20,192 bases of DNA from Desulfuromonadaceae bacterium UBA2294 (lineage in GTDB: Bacteria > Desulfobacterota > Desulfuromonadia > Desulfuromonadales > UBA2294): positions 13,771 to 33,962 of the forward strand of contig DDWE01000018.1 of the NCBI GenBank assembly GCA_002345625.1. Reading direction: 5' to 3'. The position numbers were made by a program, and so were the translations under genes. Of this stretch, positions 1 through 5,566 are shown one piece after another. The stretch's first letter is position 1. Every line of letters begins with the position of its first letter. The notes under the pieces are model-generated. The model worked only from the letters and a program-made list of their open reading frames with translations. It was not told the origin of the DNA and did not search any database.

Positions 1-866
1 TGGCCAGGCCTATGCGAATTGAGTATCCAGGTGCAGTGTATCATGTAACCGGTCGAGGTAACGCACGGCAAGATGTCTATCTATGTGAAGGGGATCGTGT
101 GTGCTTTTTGGACATCTTGCGTCAGGTTAATCATCGTTACAACTGGATTTGTCATGCTTATTGTTTGATGGACAACCATTACCACCTACTTATCGAGACC
201 CCTGACGGTAATCTTTCCAGTGGTATGCGCCAGCTTGGTGGTGTCTACACACAAAATTTTAATCGGCGTCATGGGCGAGTAGGGCACCTGTTTCAGGGGC
301 GTTACAAGTCCGTTTTGGTGCAGAAAGAGAGTCATCTACTGGAAGCCGTTCGCTATGTGGCACTGAATCCGTTGCGGGCGGGTATGGTTAGTTCTGTCGC
401 GGATTGGCCTTGGAGTAGCTATTTGGCAACAGTCGGGATGACGCTTCCTCATAAATGCTTGATAGTCGATTGGGTCCTCCAACAGTTTAGTGTGGACTCT
501 GCTCAGGCGCAGAAACTTTATCAACAATTTGTTGCAGAGGGGATTGGGCAAAAAAGTATTTGGAATGAACTCAGAGGGCAGACCCTGCTTGGACAAGAGA
601 ATTTCGCGGAAACGCTAGGTTCTATTCTCAGTGGTCTCAATGCAATGACTGAAGTCCCTCGCAGCGAGCGTCTGGTCAACCGGCCATTGCTCAACGAATT
701 GTTTGCAGAAGAAATAGAGGGTGATAAAAAAGTTCGAAACGATAAGATAGTTGAAGCTGTTGACCGCTACGGTTATACGCAGAAAGAGATCGCTGATTAT
801 CTAGGGTTTCATTACTCAACAATAAGTCGATTGATTGGAAATTATATGTCAAGAGTAAAGACTTGA
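1..866 (+). CDS. REP-associated tyrosine transposase (Y1/HUH family), 5' end cut by one base
   Basis: Single-strand DNA transposase of the IS200/REP-associated (RAYT) group, which nicks DNA through a tyrosine. Counting from the Met at 12, the metal-binding HUH motif is H56-Y57-H58 in MDNHYHLLIE and the likely catalytic tyrosine is Y115 in RYVALNPLRAG. A helix-turn-helix (about 246-276, YGYTQKEIADYLGFHYSTIS) closes the protein; this C-terminal HTH occurs in the delta-proteobacterial branch. Bases 1-11 read in frame as (A)TG GCC AGG CCT, giving MARPMRIEYPGAVYHV, the usual start of this family, so the true start codon probably begins one base before the window. The Met at 12 is the first complete in-window start. 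The gene is A+T-richer than its neighbours, which suggests acquisition. It is intact, with no flanking IS inverted repeats seen. Such proteins are sometimes mislabelled as RelE toxins; nothing here supports that. Confidence 0.9.
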   Translation, partial: ARPMRIEYPGAVYHVTGRGNARQDVYLCEGDRVCFLDILRQVNHRYNWICHAYCLMDNHYHLLIETPDGNLSSGMRQLGGVYTQNFNRRHGRVGHLFQGRYKSVLVQKESHLLEAVRYVALNPLRAGMVSSVADWPWSSYLATVGMTLPHKCLIVDWVLQQFSVDSAQAQKLYQQFVAEGIGQKSIWNELRGQTLLGQENFAETLGSILSGLNAMTEVPRSERLVNRPLLNELFAEEIEGDKKVRNDKIVEAVDRYGYTQKEIADYLGFHYSTISRLIGNYMSRVKT

Positions 867-886
867 CCCCTCCTCGACCCCTCCTC
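865..886 (+). repeat. 11-bp perfect tandem repeat at transposase end
   Basis: GACCCCTCCTC occurs twice back to back (865-875 and 876-886), starting inside the transposase stop codon and followed by a G-run (890-895) that can pair weakly with the C-runs. It may be a remnant of the REP/end sequence recognised by the transposase, or simple slippage. Confidence 0.6.
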
Positions 887-1005
887 TGCGGGGGGATTGC
901 GTGAATCTTTTGAAAATCGGATTGATTTTTGCAGACGATAGTGTCGTGATGTTAACAGAAGGCATGCACCAGCATGCAGAACCGTGATAACCCAAGGAGA
1001 AAACC

Positions 1006-1062
1006 ATGAAAAAGTACATGAAACCGGCAGTTGTTGGGAGTGGCAGCGTCCACCCCTGCTAA
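1006..1062 (+). CDS. Candidate 18-residue peptide gene (MKKYMKPAVVGSGSVHPC)
   Basis: Function unknown. The ORF has an AAGGAGA Shine-Dalgarno site at 994-1000, about 5 nt from the ATG, and a strong hairpin 10 nt after the stop codon, so it looks like a complete monocistronic unit rather than a chance ORF. The peptide has a basic MKKYMKP start, a small-residue Gly/Ser middle and a C-terminal His-Pro-Cys. An 'MKKYxKP' opening is common in short ribosomal peptide precursors modified by dedicated enzymes, but no maturase, protease or exporter is visible in the window, so a RiPP role is only a suggestion. Alternatives are a leader peptide acting on the following hairpin, or a small regulatory RNA with a fortuitous ORF. 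An internal Met at codon 5 would be a poorer start because the RBS spacing becomes too long. Confidence 0.5.
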   Translation: MKKYMKPAVVGSGSVHPC

Positions 1063-1072
1063 GTAGTTTGAC

Positions 1073-1103
1073 GCAAAGGGTCGGCGATTAGCCGGCCCTT
1101 TGC
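1073..1103 (+). terminator. Hairpin terminator after the small peptide gene
   Basis: A 13-bp stem GCAAAGGGTCGGC / GCCGGCCCTTTGC (one G-U pair in RNA) with a 5-nt GATTA loop, followed by the T-rich TGTTATTT. It lies 10 nt after the peptide stop codon. The U-tract is imperfect, so termination strength is uncertain. Confidence 0.65.
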
Positions 1104-1213
1104 TGTTATTTAACATAGCCCATACTCTTTCCGCATCTGCTCTAGGCTGTCCATTCTCTGATTTTTACTCTTCTCCTTATGAAGTCTTGCGTTTGGCTAA
1201 AACACGTCCAATG

Positions 1214-1245
1214 ACAAAGGGGCGACCAATTGGCCGCCCCTTTGT
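1214..1245 (-). terminator. Hairpin terminator of the secretion operon
   Basis: An 11-bp perfect stem ACAAAGGGGCG / CGCCCCTTTGT encloses a 10-nt loop that contains CCAATTGG. It begins 26 nt past the stop of the last pseudopilin gene on the minus strand, as expected for the end of that operon. It is symmetrical enough to act in both directions. Confidence 0.65.
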
Positions 1246-1270
1246 TTACAATGGAACAGAATGACCAACC

Positions 1271-1828
1271 TTACTTGATCCGAACAGCAATATCGTCGCC
1301 GCCGGTGCTCATTGCGCCAGCAAAGGTGTCAACGATTCCGTTCGGACCGGCGGAATAAACCCAGACTGCCTCACCATTGACATCGAATTTCAGGGCGTTG
1401 ACAAAATAAGCATTACCCCAAGGATCTGCCGTGACCGTTTTCAGGTAGGGGCCTTTCCAGGTTTGCGGCCAGCATCTATTGTCATCAAATTCAAGCAGAT
1501 CGCTGATTCTCGAGGCGGGAGAGGTTTCAAAACCAAATGCGGCAAGATTAGCCGGCACGATTCCCTTTCCATGAAGAAGATTCAAGTTTGGCTGGCAATC
1601 CGCACCTTTATTCGGCCACTGACCTGTGTCTTTACGGAAAACCAGGATTGCCGTGTTGATTGATTTGGCGTCAGATGTTGCCCTGCTGATCTTTGCTTCA
1701 TCAATCTGGCTGAAGATCATCGGTGCAAGGATGCCGGCCAGAATAGCCAGTATCGCAACGATCACGATGACTTCGATCAGAGTAAAGCCTGCGTCATTTC
1801 TTGCTTTTCTACCGGACATAGCATTCAT
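1271..1828 (-). CDS. gspG: GspG-family type II pseudopilin (downstream paralogue)
   Basis: Pseudopilin of 185 residues. After cleavage by a prepilin peptidase, such subunits assemble into the piston-like pseudopilus of type II systems. The cleavage site is G14|F15 TLIE with E19 (+5), followed by the hydrophobic helix 15-37. The globular part ends in the GspG signature (WKGPYLK, DPWGNAY, SAGPNG, GGDDI), which in this family forms a calcium site. C78 and C119 are conserved in the neighbouring paralogue and could form a disulfide. AAGGAGG lies 5 nt upstream of the chosen ATG; a second ATG is three codons in. It is last in the operon and about 75% identical to the gene at 2353-2910, the main differences lying in residues 75-112. 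By position it corresponds to OxpG of the G. sulfurreducens oxp locus as I recall it. Confidence 0.92.
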   Translation of the reverse strand: MNAMSGRKARNDAGFTLIEVIVIVAILAILAGILAPMIFSQIDEAKISRATSDAKSINTAILVFRKDTGQWPNKGADCQPNLNLLHGKGIVPANLAAFGFETSPASRISDLLEFDDNRCWPQTWKGPYLKTVTADPWGNAYFVNALKFDVNGEAVWVYSAGPNGIVDTFAGAMSTGGDDIAVRIK

Positions 1829-2034
1829 TTCTGCCTCCTTGGATGGGGTGACTACAGTTCAGGTTGGCCAGTCTACCTGATTACAATGGATAAGTGACTT
1901 TTAACGCCGCCATTCATCCCGTAAATACCTACCCTTTAACTCACATGCCTTATCAGAAAATTACCGATTTTATCATCACTAGAAGTCTGCTCCCTAAGGA
2001 GTCTAAGCGCAATATAATTAAGCACTGCCCAGAG

Positions 2035-2062
2035 ATTATACAATTAATTTCATGAGCCGCAA
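2035..2062 (-). promoter_or_regulatory. Possible promoter of the downstream gspG
   Basis: On the minus strand a perfect -10 TATAAT (plus-strand 2035-2040) follows TTGCGG (2057-2062) at 16 bp. It lies in the A+T-rich part of the duplicated spacer that the other copy lacks, about 200 nt upstream of the gspG start. The -35 match is only 3 of 6. Confidence 0.3.
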
Positions 2063-2077
2063 TGTCGCATGAGGAGT

Positions 2078-2336
2078 TTATTGCAGCGCACTCTCAGCCG
2101 CACGATTGATCCCTCGTTCCCCCGGATGCGCTGTTCGTGCGCCTTGCGGATTTGTTCAATCGCATCGCTGTTCAGCACCTAAGGGTCAAAAAAATCACCA
2201 GTTCGTTCTTCTTTTTCACCCGGGTAATATTGGTTATGAGCCAACCCGGAGAAGGGAGTATCCCGAGCAGTGGGACGCCGCGTTTGACCGGGCGAATTTG
2301 TCGGAGATCAGGCCCCCGATCACCATCTTTGCGCTG
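2078..2336 (-). pseudogene. Remnant of the secretin 3' end
   Basis: Duplicate of the last ~260 bp of the secretin gene at 3114-4679. The fragment still encodes RGVPLLG, PGWL, NIT and VKKKNELVIFLT, matching RGVPILG, LGWLF, NIT and VKKKNELVIFLT of the intact protein. A 1-base deletion on each side of this segment breaks the frame: one before RGVP, and one in the CACCTAAGGGTC stretch near 2180, after which translation ends in LRC-stop. There is no start codon, signal peptide or N-terminal domain. It is a dead by-product of the tandem duplication and lies between the two gspG genes. Confidence 0.85.
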
Positions 2337-2352
2337 GCTTTTTACCACATGC

Positions 2353-2910
2353 TTATTTAACCCGAATGCCAATGTCGTCGCCACCGGATGCCATGGCACC
2401 GGCAAATGTTTCGACAAGACCATTCGGCCCTGCCGAGTAGACCCAGACAGCGCCACCACTGACATCAAAGTTGCCGGGGTTGAGAAAATAGGCGTTGCCC
2501 CAGGGGTCGGCGGTGACCATTTTCAGGTAGGGCCCCTTCCAGGTATTCGGCCAGCAGTTATTGTCGTCAGTCTCAAGAGAGTCAGCGAAAAAGGCCTTAT
2601 TCCTGGTATCGAATCCAAATGCGGCAAGATTCGACGGAAGGGTTCCATCTCCGGTCAGAAGGGTGAGATTTGGGGCGCATTCACCATCCTTGTTCGGCCA
2701 TTGCCCGATGTCTTTACGGAAAACAAGGATAGCGGTGTTGATCGCCTTGGCGTCGGAGGTCGCACGGGTGATCTTGGCTTCATCAATCTGGCTGAAGATC
2801 ATCGGTGCGAGGATCCCGGCCAGAATGGCCAGTATCGCAACGATCACGATGACTTCAATCAGGGTAAAGCCTGCGTCGTTTTTTACATTGCTTCCGGGCT
2901 TAGCATGCAT
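2353..2910 (-). CDS. gspG: GspG-family type II pseudopilin (upstream paralogue)
   Basis: Pseudopilin of 185 residues, same length and architecture as the gene at 1271-1828. It has cleavage at G14|F15 TLIE with E19, a hydrophobic helix 15-37, conserved C78 and C119, and the C-terminal DPWGNAY, SAGPNG and GGDDI blocks. AAGGAGG precedes the ATG (written GCCTCCTT on the plus strand at about 2914-2921). It follows the secretin gene by about 200 bp and is therefore in the ancestral position. Compared with its paralogue, the N-terminal leader (residues 2-10) and the surface segment 75-112 differ most, while the helix that packs in the pseudopilus is almost unchanged. The two could be alternative major subunits or partners in one fibre; the sequence does not decide. 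Confidence 0.92.
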   Translation of the reverse strand: MHAKPGSNVKNDAGFTLIEVIVIVAILAILAGILAPMIFSQIDEAKITRATSDAKAINTAILVFRKDIGQWPNKDGECAPNLTLLTGDGTLPSNLAAFGFDTRNKAFFADSLETDDNNCWPNTWKGPYLKMVTADPWGNAYFLNPGNFDVSGGAVWVYSAGPNGLVETFAGAMASGGDDIGIRVK

Positions 2911-3113
2911 TGCTGCCTCCTTCGATGGGGTGATTACCGTTCAGGTCGTTCGGCCGGCCGATCTGATTCCAATAGATTAGTGCCTTGTCATGCCGCACTC
3001 ATTCCGTAAATGTCTGCTCTTTAATTCACGGGCCATGAAAATGCGGACGTTTAACCGTGTGGAGTCTGCGCTGCAAGACCGGTTAGCTTCATCTCAACAG
3101 GCTGCATGAAAAT

Positions 3114-4679
3114 TTATTGCAGCGCACTTTCGACCGCACGATTGATCCCTTCGTTCCCCCAGATGCGCTGTTCGTGCGCCTTGCGGATTTGTTCGATCGC
3201 ATCGCTGTTCAGCACGTAAGGGGTCAAAAAAATCACCAGTTCATTCTTCTTTTTTACCTGGGTGATATTGGAGAAGAGCCAGCCCAGATAGGGGATATCT
3301 CCCAGAATCGGAACGCCGCGCCTCACCGAGGTGAACTTGTCGGAGATCAGGCCACCGATGACCATGGTTTGCCCGGACATGACATCGACCATAACGTCGA
3401 TCTCACGGACAGTGATGACCGGTTTGCTGCTCGACAGATCAGGAGATATCGACTCTTTCTTGACCTCAGTGATACTCGGGTGGACTTGCATGGTGATGTT
3501 GTTGTTGGCGGCGATGCTCGGGGTGACATCCAGGAACAGTCCGACTTCATCGATCTGCGGGGTGTTGATGACGATATCGGTGGTCGAGGTGCCGTTACCG
3601 CGTAAGACGGACTGGACCCAGGTGACCTCCTTGGTGGTCAGTTTGATCACCGCCTTTTGATTGTTGAGGGTCGAGATCTTGGGGCTGGAGAGCATTTTCA
3701 CGTCGCCCTGCTCTTTGAAGGCGTCGAGCAGCAGGTCGAAGTTGTTGGTGTTGATGTTCAGCACAAAGGAGTTGGAGGGTGATGCCAGAGTCGGCATCAT
3801 GTCGACGGCAATGCTCCCTTTCAGATTATTGAAGACATTGTTCCAGTCGATCCCCATGGAGAAGCTGTCGTTCAGTTCAATTTCCGCAATGTGAGCCTGG
3901 ATCAGAACTTGCCGTTTGACCTCCAGTTCGATATCGGCCAGAAAGGCGCTGACGATCTCCATGGTGGCCGCCGGCGCGGTGACCTGGATCACTCCGGAGA
4001 GCTGGTTGGTGATAATCCGCGAGCCGGTTGTGGCGTCCCCATTCTTCATTGATCCGTTAACAATCGCTTCCACCCCTTTGATGGTCTCCGCCCAGAAGTC
4101 GTTGGAACCGGAGGTGGTGACGCTGACGTTCCCCTGACCACCACCGGAGGATGATGAGGACCTTCCGGAGCCCGATGAATCACTGCCGCTACCTGATGAG
4201 GTTGAGATCGACGCGTTGGTGGTGCTCGTCGAGTCGCGCTTGCCTTTGACGTAGTTGAGAACAAAAGTCCGGGTGACCGGGCGGGAAGGTCCAACGACGA
4301 TGACTCCGTCCTCGACTCTGGCGCTGTAGTTCAGCGGGCGGAGCATAACGGCCAACAGATCCCCCAGCGGCTTATCCTTGATGTTCACCGTGACCCGACC
4401 GCTGGCGCCGGACTCGGCAACAATCGACATCGGACTCTTTTGTGAGAGAATGGCCAGCGCCTCGTGGAGGTCGACGTTCTTCAGGGACAAGGAGAAGAGA
4501 CCCTGATTGATCTTTGCATAAGGATCGACCTTGGCAGCTGGTTGCGTCGGCTGTGCCGCCGGGATGTTGGCGTACTCCGGAGCCGCCAATGTGCTGTCGA
4601 ATTTCTGCAGATCGGAAGAGGCGCACGCGCTCAGAATCAGGGCCAGAAGAAGGGTGGCCAGCCATTGAAAGGTCTTCAT
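3114..4679 (-). CDS. Outer-membrane secretin lipoprotein (GspD/PilQ/MshL family)
   Basis: Forms the multimeric outer-membrane channel of the system. From the chosen ATG the protein has 521 residues: a lipoprotein signal with lipobox LSAC (C19); a short Pro/Ala-rich stretch; an STN/secretin N-terminal domain about 57-130; a Ser/Gly/Thr-rich linker about 150-192; and the secretin core about 200-490 with the signature VPILGDIPYLGWLF (456-469) and VKKKNELVIFLTPYV. A short N-domain set followed by a core beginning FWAETIKGVE is closer to MSHA-type MshL than to classical multi-N-domain GspD. An in-frame extension reaches 4988, but it overlaps the preceding gene and lacks a signal. The start at 4679 has AGGGAG just upstream and lies 13 bp after the preceding stop. 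The 3' end of this gene has been duplicated at 2078-2336. Confidence 0.92.
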   Translation of the reverse strand: MKTFQWLATLLLALILSACASSDLQKFDSTLAAPEYANIPAAQPTQPAAKVDPYAKINQGLFSLSLKNVDLHEALAILSQKSPMSIVAESGASGRVTVNIKDKPLGDLLAVMLRPLNYSARVEDGVIVVGPSRPVTRTFVLNYVKGKRDSTSTTNASISTSSGSGSDSSGSGRSSSSSGGGQGNVSVTTSGSNDFWAETIKGVEAIVNGSMKNGDATTGSRIITNQLSGVIQVTAPAATMEIVSAFLADIELEVKRQVLIQAHIAEIELNDSFSMGIDWNNVFNNLKGSIAVDMMPTLASPSNSFVLNINTNNFDLLLDAFKEQGDVKMLSSPKISTLNNQKAVIKLTTKEVTWVQSVLRGNGTSTTDIVINTPQIDEVGLFLDVTPSIAANNNITMQVHPSITEVKKESISPDLSSSKPVITVREIDVMVDVMSGQTMVIGGLISDKFTSVRRGVPILGDIPYLGWLFSNITQVKKKNELVIFLTPYVLNSDAIEQIRKAHEQRIWGNEGINRAVESALQ

Positions 4680-4692
4680 AGCTCTCCCTGCC

Positions 4693-5070
4693 TTATTGGT
4701 TTTCATTGAATAATTCGATTCTGCGGCGACCGGCACGATCTTCGACAATAACCGCATAAAGGGTGATTTCCCGGAATAACAGGCCACCGACCCGGTCGCC
4801 CGGGTTGACCAGCTGTCCGTTGTAAAGGGCCTGATAGACCCCGTTGCTGACAAAAATAGCGGATAAGCCCGTGCTGCTTTCAACCTTTGGCGTCGGCATT
4901 TTGTCACGTGGACTTCTGGCGGGGTTGCCGGAAGCGTGCGACGCATAGCGAAACGGGTCATGCCATTGCGGTTCCGGTTTCGGCTCATCTGCCGCGAAAC
5001 TGGCCTCCGCTGCAGTCAGCAGTAAAAGAAGGATCAGGGCTCCGATGGTCAAGGTTTGATTAGCGCGCAT
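4693..5070 (-). CDS. Small periplasmic pilus/secretion protein (MshK/PilP/GspC-like)
   Basis: A 125-residue protein with an N-terminal signal peptide or anchor (hydrophobic 6-22, possible cleavage after about residue 27, ASFAA|DE). A Pro/Arg-rich linker and a small beta domain with SAIFVSNGVYQALYNGQLVNPGDRVGG and ITLYAVIVEDRAGRRRIELF follow. This 'NG..V..GD.V....+..I' layout is that of the MshK/PilP/GspC homology region, which connects inner-membrane components to the secretin. Assignment rests on this pattern and on its place between the PilO-like gene and the secretin. The ATG at 5070 overlaps the preceding gene by 11 bp; a GTG at 5079 is an alternative but sits inside the likely RBS (GGTGA). 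Confidence 0.7.
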   Translation of the reverse strand: MRANQTLTIGALILLLLLTAAEASFAADEPKPEPQWHDPFRYASHASGNPARSPRDKMPTPKVESSTGLSAIFVSNGVYQALYNGQLVNPGDRVGGLLFREITLYAVIVEDRAGRRRIELFNENQ

Positions 5071-5566
5071 GCGGTTCACCGATTGAAAAGAGATCGATCA
5101 TCAGAGTTGCATTGAGCTTCCTCTCCCCCGGGGTCAGGGTCAGTTGCGAAATCCTCTTGTACGGGTCAAGCTTCTGGACCTGGTCCACGTACTGTGCAAC
5201 CTGCCGGAAATCGCCGGAAAGGGAGACTTCCATCCGGGACATCTGCAGCGCCACGCCTTGGTCGCGGCCACGTCTCCCGCGGCTTTGCTGGGCGACGCTG
5301 GCCCGGGTTGTGACAACTTCGTGATCACGGATTCCGGATGTGCGCGCGCAGCCATAAAGGGCTTCGGTGAACGCGGCAATGTTTGTCTCGGCGCGATAGC
5401 GCTGCGCCAGCTCGGCCACTTCAGCCGCTTTTTGCTGCAGGCTGCTTTTCTCGGTTTGCAGCCTGGCGTATTCGGCACGCAGGTGCTGGATCGCCTGCTG
5501 GCGATTGACAAAATAGCCTCCGGCCAGAAGCAGGCCGAGCAGGGTGAAGAGGATGATCCGCTTCAT
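5060..5566 (-). CDS. PilO/GspM/MshJ-like inner-membrane protein
   Basis: A 168-residue bitopic protein: a transmembrane helix at 3-20, a coiled coil about 22-60 rich in Gln/Glu/Ala heptads, then a ferredoxin-like periplasmic domain ending GERKLNATLMIDLFSIG. The segment MEVSLSGDFRQVAQYVDQVQKLDPYKRI is typical of PilO-type proteins ('l.l.G.y..l..fl..l...pr...i'). PilO dimerises with PilN and forms the inner-membrane alignment complex. The start at 5566 overlaps the stop of the PilM-PilN fusion in an ATGA, implying translational coupling. An upstream GTG at 5602 is less likely because it would overlap much further and precede the membrane helix with a basic tail. Confidence 0.8.
   Translation of the reverse strand: MKRIILFTLLGLLLAGGYFVNRQQAIQHLRAEYARLQTEKSSLQQKAAEVAELAQRYRAETNIAAFTEALYGCARTSGIRDHEVVTTRASVAQQSRGRRGRDQGVALQMSRMEVSLSGDFRQVAQYVDQVQKLDPYKRISQLTLTPGERKLNATLMIDLFSIGEPHAR

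Larger units (their letters stand above)
867..1270. other. Gene-poor gap between transposase and pseudopilin operon
   Basis: This 404-bp stretch holds only the 18-codon peptide gene and two hairpin terminators listed separately. Upstream of the peptide, 962-977 carries GCATGC-ACCA-GCATGC, a small dyad. A GG-N10-GC spacing (GGATTGATTTTTGC) weakly resembles a sigma-54 -24/-12 element, but the -24 part matches poorly. I see no convincing sigma-70 promoter and no RNA gene. Confidence 0.4.
1271..3376. repeat. Diverged tandem duplication of [secretin 3' end - spacer - gspG]
   Basis: Two copies of a roughly 1-kb unit lie in tandem, about 1271-2336 and 2353-3376. Both hold a gspG gene, its upstream spacer (matching runs such as GCTGCCTCCTT and GATGGGGTGA) and the last ~260 bp of the secretin gene. 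Homology starts at the gspG stop codons and ends near 2336/3376, inside the secretin. The copy at 2353-3376 is continuous with the intact secretin gene and is presumably the original arrangement. The spacer in the other copy is longer and A+T-rich (1950-2077). Confidence 0.85.

Noticed and set aside
912..942. Sigma-54 promoter for the small peptide gene
   Set aside because: GG-N10-GC spacing is present, but the -24 region does not resemble TGGCAC, so it is likely chance.
1110..1154. Minus-strand 14-codon ORF MDSLEQMRKEYGLC, also ending in Cys, between the two hairpins
   Set aside because: The nearest AAGGAG is about 18 nt from the ATG, too far for a normal start, and nothing else supports it. 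It is kept only as a note beside the plus-strand peptide.
2137..3009. Plus-strand 290-codon open frame opposite the gspG copy
   Set aside because: It is antisense to the clear gspG gene and the secretin fragment, has no domain-like sequence, and is explained by codon bias of the opposite strand.
4680..4988. N-terminal extension of the secretin frame
   Set aside because: It would overlap the whole MshK/PilP-like gene and bury the lipoprotein signal. The RBS and lipobox favour the start at 4679.
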